Positions 1 through 7,319 of a stretch of DNA of 64,000 bases are shown here, in pieces. Below the pieces are notes generated by a model. The model saw only the letters and a program-made list of their open reading frames with translations. It searched no databases and was not told the DNA's origin. How positions within the stretch are numbered: the stretch's first letter is position 1; each line of letters begins with the position of its first letter. Source of the DNA: DATGKG01 sp963783145 (lineage in GTDB: Bacteria; Desulfobacterota; Binatia; Binatales; Binataceae); contig CAWAMM010000011.1 in NCBI GenBank assembly GCA_963783145.1, forward strand, positions 124,001 to 188,000, in the 5' to 3' direction. The translations under genes and the position numbers were made by a program.

Positions 1-56
1 TCCTGAGTATCTCAGCTCACAATTCTACGTTTGAGTTTCCACCTCGCGCAACACGG

Positions 57-764
57 CTAATCAGGATGGACTTCGATGCCGAGGCCTGCGAGCAGCAGCC
101 ATTGCTGGTCCTGACTGACCTTGAGCCCGTTGATAGTTCCGAGGATGAGAACATTGAGCCCCGGGATCCTGGCGTGGCGCAGGTCCGCCTCGGCGAGCTT
201 GGCCCGGAGCAGCTCGCACTTCTCCAGATCGCAATCGCCTAGATTCGCACCGGTCAGATCCGCGTCGGTGAGGTCAGCCTCGCGAAAACTGGAGCCCGAG
301 AGATCGCATCCGGCTAGGCCGATGCCCGTCATCTGCGCGATATCGAAGTTGCATCGATGCAGAGTGGCCTTGGTCGGTGTCACCTTGCGCCCATACGCGT
401 GGCTGAAATCCACGTGATCGAAGCGCGCGCCGAGCAGGTTGCAGCGATCCATCTCGATCGCGAACAGCTTGCACCGATCGAAATGGCAGAACGACAGATC
501 GCATCGAATGAGGCGCGCCTCGCGCAACTCGCTGAACGCGAACGTCGAGCCTACAGATGCGGCTTTGTTGGTGAAGATGCAATCCTCGAATGTCGCGCCG
601 CGAAAGTCGGCCTGCGCAAAGCGGCAGCCGATGAACCGGCAGCGAAGGAAGCCGGCGCCGTCGCATCGAGCATCCTTCCAATCGACCGCAGAAAGATCGG
701 CATCTTCCATGGCCGAGCCGCTCTCAAGTGCGGCATGAAATTCTCTGGTGGTCAGTTTTTTCAT
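57..764 (-). CDS. Qnr/McbG-like pentapeptide repeat protein
   Basis: 235 residues built almost entirely of A(D/N)LXX-type pentapeptides (for example ADLTDADLTGANLGDCDLEK near residues 163-182), which fold as a right-handed beta helix. The size, the break in the repeats near residues 66-70 and the C-terminal tail QQWLLLAGLGIEV resemble the Qnr/McbG/MfpA group, whose members mimic DNA and protect gyrase and topoisomerase IV. That role is inferred from the fold; pentapeptide proteins are diverse. No clear Shine-Dalgarno precedes the ATG. The gene points away from a degraded toxin-antitoxin locus, and its 5' end lies about 30 bp from the toxin remnant, so a rearrangement probably joined the two. 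Confidence 0.85.
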   Translation of the reverse strand: MKKLTTREFHAALESGSAMEDADLSAVDWKDARCDGAGFLRCRFIGCRFAQADFRGATFEDCIFTNKAASVGSTFAFSELREARLIRCDLSFCHFDRCKLFAIEMDRCNLLGARFDHVDFSHAYGRKVTPTKATLHRCNFDIAQMTGIGLAGCDLSGSSFREADLTDADLTGANLGDCDLEKCELLRAKLAEADLRHARIPGLNVLILGTINGLKVSQDQQWLLLAGLGIEVHPD

Positions 765-774
765 TTCATCAAGA

Positions 775-790
775 GTAACATTGGTGTTAC
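775..790. promoter_or_regulatory. Inverted repeat upstream of the pentapeptide gene
   Basis: GTAACA-TTGG-TGTTAC is a perfect 6-bp inverted repeat with a 4-bp centre, 11 bp upstream of the pentapeptide gene start. It is a candidate operator or a short hairpin. No regulator can be assigned; the adjacent HigA-type protein is one possibility. Confidence 0.35.
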
Positions 791-794
791 CCTA

Positions 795-938
795 AACCTG
801 GGGCGCGAGGGAGCGCGTCTGATAATTGTGTTGGCTGGTGGAACCAAGCAACGGCAACAGAAAGACCTCGAATCTGCAAGGCTCCTTTGGAAAAAGTACA
901 AAAGACGCGCATGGTCAAAAAACGCTCAGCGCCGTTGA
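795..938 (+). pseudogene. C-terminal remnant of a HigB/RelE-family toxin
   Basis: An open frame without its own start encodes a run with LIIVLAGGTKQRQQKDLESA followed by RLLWKKYKRR. This matches the last third of HigB-type (COG3657-like) toxins, where a beta strand leads into an LLCGGDKxxQxxDIxxA motif and a basic helix. The N-terminal part of the toxin is absent: upstream of about 795 the frame runs into the antisense of the pentapeptide gene. The remnant ends at a TGA and overlaps the antitoxin start by 28 bp, the usual toxin-antitoxin arrangement. It is expected to be inactive. Confidence 0.72.
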
Positions 939-1249
939 CTGGCAGCTTCAGACAACTCGTTCAAGAGCACATCGGCAAGGATTCGGCATTTGCTCAAGGG
1001 ATGCTTCGGGAAGGGATCGAACAGATGCTCGCGGGCGATGTTGAAACCGGGAAGGCAATCCTTCGCGACTATATCAAGGCGACGGTTGGATTCGAGAAAC
1101 TAGGCGGTGCGACTGGGACTCAACCCAAGAGCCTCATCCGGATGTTCGGGCCGCGGGGCAATCCTCAGGCGTGCAATCTTTTCAATGTGATCGGCTACTT
1201 GCAGAAACGGGCCGGGATAGAATTGCACGTGGCGATTGGCCGAGCTTAA
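911..1249 (+). CDS. HigA-type antitoxin / HTH regulator, orphaned
   Basis: 112 residues from the ATG at 911; an in-frame TTG at 887 is a less likely start. The body matches the antidote/transcriptional regulator family that partners RelE/HigB toxins: an N-terminal helix pair ending in GDVETGKAILRDYIKATVGF, then an HTH-like stretch with PKSLIRMFGPRGNP and NLFNVIGYLQKRAGIEL. In intact loci it neutralises the toxin and represses its own operon. Here the toxin partner is reduced to a C-terminal fragment that overlaps this gene's start, so it is an orphan antitoxin that may survive as a repressor or be on its way to loss. Confidence 0.75.
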   Translation: MVKKRSAPLTGSFRQLVQEHIGKDSAFAQGMLREGIEQMLAGDVETGKAILRDYIKATVGFEKLGGATGTQPKSLIRMFGPRGNPQACNLFNVIGYLQKRAGIELHVAIGRA

Positions 1250-1264
1250 GGCTTTTGATATCGA

Positions 1265-2416
1265 CTACTCTCCCAGCGCTTTGGCGGCGACTTCGCGCGC
1301 GACGATGCGGCCGCGCGAGCTGTTGGTGAGGATCACAACCGCGATTTTCGCGTCGGGGCAGCCGAGAAGATAGCTCTCGAAATCCGCATTGTCGCCCCAT
1401 TGCCAGAAGCAGGTGCCATCGGAGGTGTGATGCAGCCCGATGCCGAGGCCCCATGATACCGGCTCTTTGCCGATGCGCCCCTGTATCTGATCGGTGAGCA
1501 TCAACCTGACCAGATTGCCATTGAGGAAGCGCGGATTCATCAACTCAACAGCGAACTTCGCGAGGTCCGGCGCCGCCGAGCATAAGAGGTTCGCTGCATT
1601 GGGCTGCGCAATCGGAAAAAACGGGATCGGAATCGCGAAGCCGAACAGATAGACATGGCCGCGCGCGAGGCGCTCGTCGCCGAAGGAGCGGAAGAAGCTC
1701 GTCGATCCCATCCCGAGCTGCGCGAACACGGTCTGCGTCATGAAAGCATTGAACGGCTGGTGCGTGATGCTCTCGATGACGCGTTGCAGGTACATGAAGC
1801 CGACGCCGGAGTATGAGAAGCGCGAACCGGGCTTGAATGCGACTTCGTGGGTCACTTCGAGCAGGTTGTTGGAGAGCCCCGAAGTATGCGTCAGGACGTG
1901 CCAGGCGGTGATCTGATCGCGGTACGGTGACGGCGCGACGAATTGCTTGGTCAGGTAACTGCTCAGCGGCCGATGCAAATCGAGGCGGCCATCCTGTACC
2001 AGTTTCAGTGCGGCGTATGCGGTCACAGGCTTGCCGATCGAGGCGGCTTCGAAGGGCGTATCCGCCAGCACGATGCGCCGGGTCAAGGAATTCGCGACGC
2101 CATATCCCGCCGTCCAAAACACCTGGTCGTCATGAATCAGCGCGATCGCGAGGCCGGGAATATTCTCGCGCGCCATTTCCGATTTAATGAAACGCTCGAG
2201 TTCCGGGATTTTCCGCGCCATCGGAATACCCGGCGCAGGGTTGAACGGGAGCGGCGCGACCGCATTCGACGATGGATGACACCCCGTCACGCATCCCGCG
2301 ATCAATATCCCGAGCAGCAATGATGCGATGCTCGAAGCGCGCAGCTTACTGACTGCAAAATGGGCGCGAAGAACCAACATTCCTGATCGCACCGCGAGCC
2401 TTCGGAAGAATATCAT
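1265..2416 (-). CDS. Serine hydrolase, class C beta-lactamase fold, lipoprotein
   Basis: 383 residues. An N-terminal hydrophobic stretch ends in a lipobox (LIAGC, Cys42), so it is probably a lipid-anchored envelope protein. The beta-lactamase/esterase fold shows SIGK at 126-129 (nucleophile Ser126 and general-base Lys129), HTSGL at 177-181, and YSG at 202-204 in place of the usual YxN. Such proteins act as esterases, D-aminopeptidases or penicillin-binding-like enzymes, and the substrate cannot be told from sequence. The first part of the gene, including the signal region, is duplicated at 3268-3497. The downstream neighbour is the orphan antitoxin, convergent and 15 bp away. Confidence 0.85.
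   Translation of the reverse strand: MIFFRRLAVRSGMLVLRAHFAVSKLRASSIASLLLGILIAGCVTGCHPSSNAVAPLPFNPAPGIPMARKIPELERFIKSEMARENIPGLAIALIHDDQVFWTAGYGVANSLTRRIVLADTPFEAASIGKPVTAYAALKLVQDGRLDLHRPLSSYLTKQFVAPSPYRDQITAWHVLTHTSGLSNNLLEVTHEVAFKPGSRFSYSGVGFMYLQRVIESITHQPFNAFMTQTVFAQLGMGSTSFFRSFGDERLARGHVYLFGFAIPIPFFPIAQPNAANLLCSAAPDLAKFAVELMNPRFLNGNLVRLMLTDQIQGRIGKEPVSWGLGIGLHHTSDGTCFWQWGDNADFESYLLGCPDAKIAVVILTNSSRGRIVAREVAAKALGE
2151..2345 (-). repeat. Direct repeat copy A (inside serine hydrolase 5' part)
   Basis: About 195 bp coding for the signal-peptide and linker region of the serine hydrolase. It aligns without gaps to 3268-3462 at a constant offset of 1117 bp. By eye identity is about 90% or better over the first 175 bp and fades after that. 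Confidence 0.88.
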
Positions 2417-2492
2417 TAACCGGACTCGACCAAGTTGTCGTGATGCGAGCGTAGGACGCAGGAATCTTACCGATCTCGAAAGGGCCCGTGCC

Positions 2493-3184
2493 TCATACGG
2501 TCTTGCGATCCGCGACCGGCGCCATCCGTCGGATCACCTCGTTGGTGCTCATAACGTCACCGAAGAACAGCATGAACGTGTTGAGTGCTCCCGCATGTTC
2601 CTCGTCGGTCAATGCCGCGGGCTGTCCGACACCATGATGACCTTATAGTCGAGCATCATCGCGTCGCGCGCTGTCGATTCGCAGCACACATTTGTCGCCG
2701 TACCGGCGATTAGTACTGTATCTATCGCGCGGGGTTTGAGCTTCGCGTCAATGTCCGACGAGCCGGGTATGAAGGCGCTGTACCTGTTCTTCTTGATCCG
2801 AAGGTCGCCCGGCAGCACCGCGAGCTCGGGGAACAATTTGAAACCTTCCGATGCCTCGTCGAGCCCCGCAATCCGCTTCTTCTGTCGGTCCGGGGTCAGC
2901 ATGCGCGTGGTGTAGTTGCGCCATTGCTCGACCGCTGCGGTCGTCTGGATCCACGCCACCGCGCCACCTGCTGTCCGTACCGCTTCCGCCAAGCGGTTGA
3001 TGTTCGGCACGATCTCGCGTGCCATCGGCACTTCGTGCGGGAAGCCCGGCGCGCAGAAATAGTTCTGCATATCGACCACAACCAGCGCGGTGCGGACAGC
3101 GTCGATCGCATCGTGGGCAAACAGCTTACCCATTCGGCTCACAACGCGGTCCTTAACTGAAGCGGGCAAGATGTAGTTATGCAT
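2493..3184 (-). pseudogene. Isochorismatase-family cysteine hydrolase, frameshifted
   Basis: The start is ATG 3184, preceded by a GAGAGGG Shine-Dalgarno. The first frame gives an isochorismatase-fold hydrolase with Asp38 (LVVVDMQ), a Lys in RIKKNRYSAF (about 131) and the nucleophile Cys167 (GTATNVCCEST). This frame stops at 2609 just after VMVSDS. The next frame carries the family's normal ending without interruption, from AALTDEEHAGALNTF to VADRKTV and a TGA at 2493-2495. The total span is 692 bp, one short of a multiple of three, so one base is missing near 2625. It may be a true mutation or an assembly error. The core active site lies before the shift. Members hydrolyse isochorismate, nicotinamide or other amides; the substrate is unknown here. 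Confidence 0.8.
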
Positions 3185-3267
3185 GATCACCCTCTCGCAA
3201 TTGATAACCGAACTCCGTCGGACTGGAAGACAGCATAGCGCGCAATGCATGGAGCATCTTCTCTCGG

Positions 3268-3462
3268 AGGCCGGGAATATTCTCGCGCGCCATTTCCGAT
3301 TTAATGAAACGCTCGAGTTCCGGGATTTTCCGCGCCATCGGAATACCCGGAGCAGGCGTGAACGGCAGCGGCGCGACCGCGTTCGACGATGGATGACACC
3401 CCGTCGCCCATCCCGCGATCAAGATTGCCAGCAGCAAGGATGCGCTATTCGCGGCCCGCACC
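3268..3462 (-). repeat. Direct repeat copy B
   Basis: Second copy of the 195-bp repeat found at 2151-2345, same orientation, offset 1117 bp, no indels seen. The breakpoint at 3268 coincides with the point where the duplicated coding frame stops matching the intact serine hydrolase. Confidence 0.85.
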
Positions 3463-3497
3463 TTAATCACCGCCACCCTCGCGATCGTTCCCACCAT
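3268..3497 (-). pseudogene. Truncated duplicate of the serine hydrolase 5' end
   Basis: The frame opens at ATG 3497 and encodes a signal peptide plus the linker seen in the intact serine hydrolase, with the shared string HPSSNAVAPLPF and then ARKIPELERFIKSEMARENI. Similarity ends abruptly after ENIPGL, before any catalytic motif; the frame then runs on about 30 unrelated residues to 3177, overlapping the isochorismatase start. The first lipobox Cys is replaced by Trp (LIAGW), leaving ATGC as the only lipidation candidate. This is a partial gene duplication whose 3' part has been lost or replaced. Confidence 0.82.
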
Positions 3498-3631
3498 TCA
3501 TTTTGTTGGTCATAGCCGCGCCGCCCGCATAGCGCCAGCGTCAGAATCCGCGCCCTCATTAGCGGATTCGACCAATCGTGAAATTAGATACCTGATGCTA
3601 CGTGTATGTGTGACAGGTTTTGAGATGCTAC

Positions 3632-3660
3632 TTGACTCTTTAGTATCTTATTGGCATTCT
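3632..3660 (+). promoter_or_regulatory. Candidate promoter of the Xre gene with flanking repeats
   Basis: TTGACT and CATTCT are spaced 17 bp apart in an AT-rich stretch of the 256-bp gap before the Xre gene. GATGCTAC occurs at 3594-3601 and again at 3624-3631, and GATGCTA at 3624 faces TAGTATC at 3641 as a near inverted repeat around the -35 box. This looks like a regulated, possibly autorepressed, promoter. The -10 match is weak. Confidence 0.35.
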
Positions 3661-3753
3661 ATCTACATCGATTAACCGGACCGCGAGCAATTTTCTGGAA
3701 AGATTACCAACCACTATCTGCATCGCGTCAACCAACATCATGTTGAGACCAAG

Positions 3754-4191
3754 ATGACCAAAAAGAAACCCGGAACTCTGATAAGGGAAGCCCGCAACTC
3801 CTTGAAACTGACCCAGCGCGACCTCGCATCGATGGTAGGCGTGAAAGCCAGCCATATTGCGTATATCGAGAGCGAGCAGCGCAATCCGTCCCTCGCTTTA
3901 CTGCGACGATTGGCTGATACGCTGGGTCTCAATCGTCGGGAATTGCTGTTCATGATTCATCCCGAGGCGAGGCAGTTGACTGAGGAGCAGGCGGCTCCGG
4001 AAAACGGCGGCGGGAAGCCCGACGGATGGCGGCACTTTTCGACCAACCAGGCCCTACTACGGCGGCATAACGTTACGCCCGCCGAGCTAAAGGTGCTCAA
4101 GCAAGTGAACGGATTGGCGCCGGTTGCCAATCCGCGCGATTTCCTTTTCGTGCTCAACTCGATTCGGATGGCCGCAGGCTCTGGTTTGTAA
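3754..4191 (+). CDS. Xre-family HTH transcriptional regulator
   Basis: 145 residues. Positions 9-65 form a Cro/C1-type helix-turn-helix (LIREARNSLKLTQRDLASMV, then VKASHIAYIESEQRNPSLAL and LRRLADTLG). The C-terminal 75 residues contain a conserved-looking RHNVTPAELKVLKQVNGLAP block with no assigned domain. It probably binds DNA as a dimer and may control its own promoter, given the repeats around 3594-3647. The gene stands alone between the degraded accessory patch and the thiolase-like gene, and nothing nearby reveals its target. Confidence 0.85.
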   Translation: MTKKKPGTLIREARNSLKLTQRDLASMVGVKASHIAYIESEQRNPSLALLRRLADTLGLNRRELLFMIHPEARQLTEEQAAPENGGGKPDGWRHFSTNQALLRRHNVTPAELKVLKQVNGLAPVANPRDFLFVLNSIRMAAGSGL

Positions 4192-4237
4192 TCAGGCTCG
4201 ACTAGCGATTTCGCCGCCTGGCGCGCCCATGGATTTT

Positions 4238-4262
4238 CGACCCGGGTCGCCCTAGGCTAGGG
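4238..4262. promoter_or_regulatory. Two abutting palindromes upstream of the thiolase-like gene
   Basis: CGACCCGGGTCG (4238-4249) is a perfect 12-bp palindrome. It is followed directly by CCCTAG-G-CTAGGG (4250-4262), a perfect 6-bp inverted repeat. They lie about 50 bp before the thiolase-like start, where an operator would be expected. GC-rich DNA makes short palindromes common, but two back to back are less so. Confidence 0.35.
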
Positions 4263-4309
4263 TCTCGGGGGAGAAACTTTCGCCCGGCGGCTTGCACGGA
4301 GAGGATTCC

Positions 4310-5488
4310 ATGGATCTACGCGCCAAATGCGCCATCGCGGGATTAGGGCAGACCCGCATGGGCAAGAACTACGATCATCCGAATGCGATGGGGTTCGCGA
4401 TCGAAGCCATTTCCCTGGCCCTCGACGATGCGGGGCTGAAGCGCGAGGACCTCGACGGTCTGTTGGTTAATCCCGGCATCACCTGGGGCGACAACACGAT
4501 GGCGTCGTTCTCGGTGCAGCAGGCGATGGGGCTGCGCGACCTGCGCCTGAGCGCGACGATGGGCCTGGGCGGCGCGACTGCCGCCGCGATGATCATGCAT
4601 GCCTCGCAATCGATTGCCTTGGGAATGGCGAATACGGTCGCATGCGTCTTCTCCGACGCGCCTCTGAAGCCGCCAGCTCCCAAGGATGCAAAGGGCGGTG
4701 GCGGAGGAGGTTCCGCCGCGGCCTACGGATTCGCGCGCGGCCTCAATGCGGCGTACGGCCAATTCGGCGTCAACGCGCACTATGCCTTCGTCGCACGCCG
4801 TCACATGGATTTGTATGGCACGACGCAGGACCAACTAGGCGCCGTCGCGGTCCAGCAGCGGAGGTGGGCCAACCAGAATCCCGAGGCGCAATTCCACGAC
4901 GCACCCATGACGCTGGAGGATTATAACTCCTCGCGATGGGTCGTAGAGCCATTTCATCTGTATGATTGCTGCCTCGTTTCCAATGGCGGATGCGCGGTCA
5001 TCGTGACCTCCGCTGAGCGCGCGAAGAGCCTCAGGAAGCCGCCGGTGTATCTCCTCGGTATGGGCCAGGGGCATCCGGGGGGCGACCCCATCGACACGCT
5101 GTTGTCGGGCGCGCCCATCGCGAAAGAGACCGCCTTCAAGATGGCTGGTGTAAAACTGGGCGACCTCCAGTTTGCACAACTTTACGACTGTTATACCTTC
5201 ACAGTGCTGGTCACCCTCGAGGATTACGGCTTTTGCAAAAAGGGTGAGGGTGGCCCGTTCGTCGCAGATGGGAAAACTGGGCCGGGCGGATCGATTCCAG
5301 TGAATACCGGGGGCGGACAACTTAGCTCATTCTACATGTGGGGGATGACGCCTATCTCCGAAGCGGTGGTCCAGATCCGCGGTGAGGGCGGCAAGCGGCA
5401 GCTCCCGAAGCATGAACTCGGATTGGTGTCAGGCAATGGAGGAATTCTGTCGACGCATTCGACGCTTGTCGTTGCTTCAAATCCTTAG
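4310..5488 (+). CDS. Thiolase-like protein lacking the nucleophilic Cys (lipid-transfer / aldolase type)
   Basis: 392 residues from ATG 4310, which follows GGAGAGG; an in-frame TTG lies 18 bp upstream. The fold is that of SCP-x/acetyl-CoA acetyltransferase-type thiolases (AIAGLGQTRMGK start, NTGGGQLS and LVSGNGGILSTHS near the C-terminus). The position of the acylated Cys reads MGLGGATAAA, so ordinary thiolysis is unlikely. The LYDCYTFTVLVTLEDYGFC block with its Tyr residues resembles Ltp-type proteins, which work with a DUF35 partner as retro-aldol lyases. Such a DUF35 gene follows at 5673. A role in side-chain or acyl-CoA degradation is inferred; the substrate is unknown. Confidence 0.82.
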   Translation: MDLRAKCAIAGLGQTRMGKNYDHPNAMGFAIEAISLALDDAGLKREDLDGLLVNPGITWGDNTMASFSVQQAMGLRDLRLSATMGLGGATAAAMIMHASQSIALGMANTVACVFSDAPLKPPAPKDAKGGGGGGSAAAYGFARGLNAAYGQFGVNAHYAFVARRHMDLYGTTQDQLGAVAVQQRRWANQNPEAQFHDAPMTLEDYNSSRWVVEPFHLYDCCLVSNGGCAVIVTSAERAKSLRKPPVYLLGMGQGHPGGDPIDTLLSGAPIAKETAFKMAGVKLGDLQFAQLYDCYTFTVLVTLEDYGFCKKGEGGPFVADGKTGPGGSIPVNTGGGQLSSFYMWGMTPISEAVVQIRGEGGKRQLPKHELGLVSGNGGILSTHSTLVVASNP

Positions 5489-5672
5489 TCGCTGCGTCTA
5501 ATTGTTAGAGGATATCAAAAGCTACTACTTCCTTTACCCTCGCGGTCGGCAAAAGAAGACAAGAAGCTGGCAGGGACAAACGCCAAGCGGGCTAGAGGAT
5601 TTTAGAGTAGAATAACGAATGCTGGGGGGAGTGATCGCCAGCCTCGAAGCTTGGTAATCGCGCCAACGTAAC

Positions 5673-6107
5673 ATGCCGGAAATAAACAAATCAGGTCCTG
5701 TCGCAAAACCGATCCCAAGCATCACCCCGGACATGGTCCAGTTCTTCGAGGGGGCGCGAGGGGGCCAGTTGATGGTTCAAAAGTGTGAGGGATGCGGCGA
5801 GTTGCGCTTCCCTCCGCATGAAATATGCACCCGATGCCTCGGCAATCGCGCCGGATGGGTAGCTGTGTCAGGACGCGGCGAGGTGTATAGCTTCAACATT
5901 ATGCATCAGGTTTACCACCCCGGTTTCGCGACCGAGGTTCCTTATGCCGTGGTGGTGGTCAAGCTGGATGAGGGGGTCAAATTCGTCTCTAACCTCGTGG
6001 GGGTTAAGCCGGCAGACATCAAGTGCGGGATGCCGGTCGAGGTGACATTCGAGAAACTCAACGATCAGGTAATGCTGCCGAAGTTTCGCCCTTTTGCGCG
6101 AAGCTGA
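5673..6107 (+). CDS. DUF35 zinc-ribbon/OB-fold protein, partner of the thiolase-like protein
   Basis: 144 residues. An N-terminal helix leads into a rubredoxin-like zinc ribbon with four Cys (CEGCG at about 36-40 and CTRCL at about 51-55). It is followed by an OB-fold domain with the typical GRGEVYSF, VPYAVVVVKLDEG and MPVEVTFEKL strands. DUF35 proteins bind acyl-CoA and form tight complexes with thiolase-like proteins. Here it lies 184 bp after such a gene on the same strand, so a complex is likely. The gap holds no gene. Confidence 0.88.
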   Translation: MPEINKSGPVAKPIPSITPDMVQFFEGARGGQLMVQKCEGCGELRFPPHEICTRCLGNRAGWVAVSGRGEVYSFNIMHQVYHPGFATEVPYAVVVVKLDEGVKFVSNLVGVKPADIKCGMPVEVTFEKLNDQVMLPKFRPFARS

Positions 6108-6143
6108 CGCGGCATTGCAGGAGCGGGCGCAAGCCCAACGACG

Positions 6144-7313
6144 ATGTTTTCCCTTGATCAAAAATATATCCAGCGGCTCGTCGAGAGTTCGCCGGACATG
6201 ATAGTCGCCGTCGATTCCGACGGCACGATTGTTTATTACAACGATGGCGCGCGAGCGAGCCTCCATTACAGCGGCCAGGAAATGATCGGCGCCAAAGTCA
6301 GTGCGATCTATCCGTCGATCGAAGAAGCGCGCAGGGTCATGAAGGCGATGCGCGATTCCGGCGATGCCGGTCGCGTGTCTAACTTTGAAACCGTCTTTCG
6401 CGACAAGGGCGGCGATCTGATTCCGGTTATGATCTCCGGCTCCATTATCCACGACGACGAAGGCAAGCAAATCGGCTCGATCGGCTTCGCGCGGGATATT
6501 CGCAGGATGCGCCAGCGCGAACAGCTGGCCACCGCGGGCGAGATCGCCGTCAGCCTGGCGCATGAGATCAACAACCCGCTCGAGTCGATTACCAACAACC
6601 TTGAGCTGCTGGCCCGCGCCATCGAAGGCCACATGAAGGATGCCGAGCTCGCCACCGAGAACGAGCATCTCGACGCGATCCGCGCCGGTATCGGGCGCGT
6701 GAACGCGATCGTCCGCCGCCTCGATGAGATGAGCCGCCGCGGTGTCTATGAAACTCGCGACTACATGAATGGTAAGCGGATGGCCGATCTCGCACCGCGC
6801 GAGGCCATAACCTTGCCGAAACATTTCGGCGAGCATCCACAGCCGGTCCCCGCATCGGAGCAGAGCTGGCCGCTCGCGGGAATGGCGGTGCTGGTACTCG
6901 ATGACGACGTCGAAGTCGTCACCTCGCTGGCCGACGTGCTGCGTGCCGAGCGGTGCATCGTGCATACCGCGACGCGTCCGTCGGCGGCGCTCGGCATCCT
7001 ACGCAACATGAAGGTCGATGCGGTCATCTCCGACGTCGTGATGCCCGAGATGGATGGCTACGAATTCTACCTGCACGTGAAGCAGGAGATGCCGCACATC
7101 CCGGTCGTGCTGATGACGGCCTACTATTACGACAAGGATCACATCATCAAGCGCAGCAAGCTGAAGGGCCTGGAAGGCGCGATCTTCAAGAAGCCGGTCA
7201 ATCCCGCGAAGTTGCGTCAGATGCTGGTCTCGATGCGACAGAAGGGCCCCTCGGCGATCAAGCCGCCGCCGACCCCTCCGATACCGACGCCTCAGCCGGG
7301 CGCCGATCGCTAG
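6144..7313 (+). CDS. PAS-HisKA-receiver protein without an ATPase domain
   Basis: 389 residues. A PAS domain spans about 5-120. A histidine-kinase dimerisation helix follows with SLAHEINNPL (His140) and the second helix to about 198. There is no HATPase_c region: after a 45-residue linker the chain goes straight to a receiver domain (about 246-370) with the acidic pocket at 253-255, phospho-acceptor Asp297 (ISDVVMPEMDG), the Thr of LMTAY and the Lys of FKKPVNP. The protein cannot phosphorylate itself alone. It may act as a phosphorelay or phosphotransfer protein driven by another kinase, or be a sensor kinase that lost its catalytic core. It ends in a Pro-rich tail. The nucleoside phosphorylase starts 6 bp later. 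Confidence 0.85.
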   Translation: MFSLDQKYIQRLVESSPDMIVAVDSDGTIVYYNDGARASLHYSGQEMIGAKVSAIYPSIEEARRVMKAMRDSGDAGRVSNFETVFRDKGGDLIPVMISGSIIHDDEGKQIGSIGFARDIRRMRQREQLATAGEIAVSLAHEINNPLESITNNLELLARAIEGHMKDAELATENEHLDAIRAGIGRVNAIVRRLDEMSRRGVYETRDYMNGKRMADLAPREAITLPKHFGEHPQPVPASEQSWPLAGMAVLVLDDDVEVVTSLADVLRAERCIVHTATRPSAALGILRNMKVDAVISDVVMPEMDGYEFYLHVKQEMPHIPVVLMTAYYYDKDHIIKRSKLKGLEGAIFKKPVNPAKLRQMLVSMRQKGPSAIKPPPTPPIPTPQPGADR

Positions 7314-7319
7314 CGACGC

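Noticed and set aside
5868..6965. A 365-codon open frame on the minus strand
   Set aside because: It is antisense to the DUF35 and PAS-HisKA-REC genes, both clearly recognised, and has no family features. Long antisense frames are expected at this GC content.
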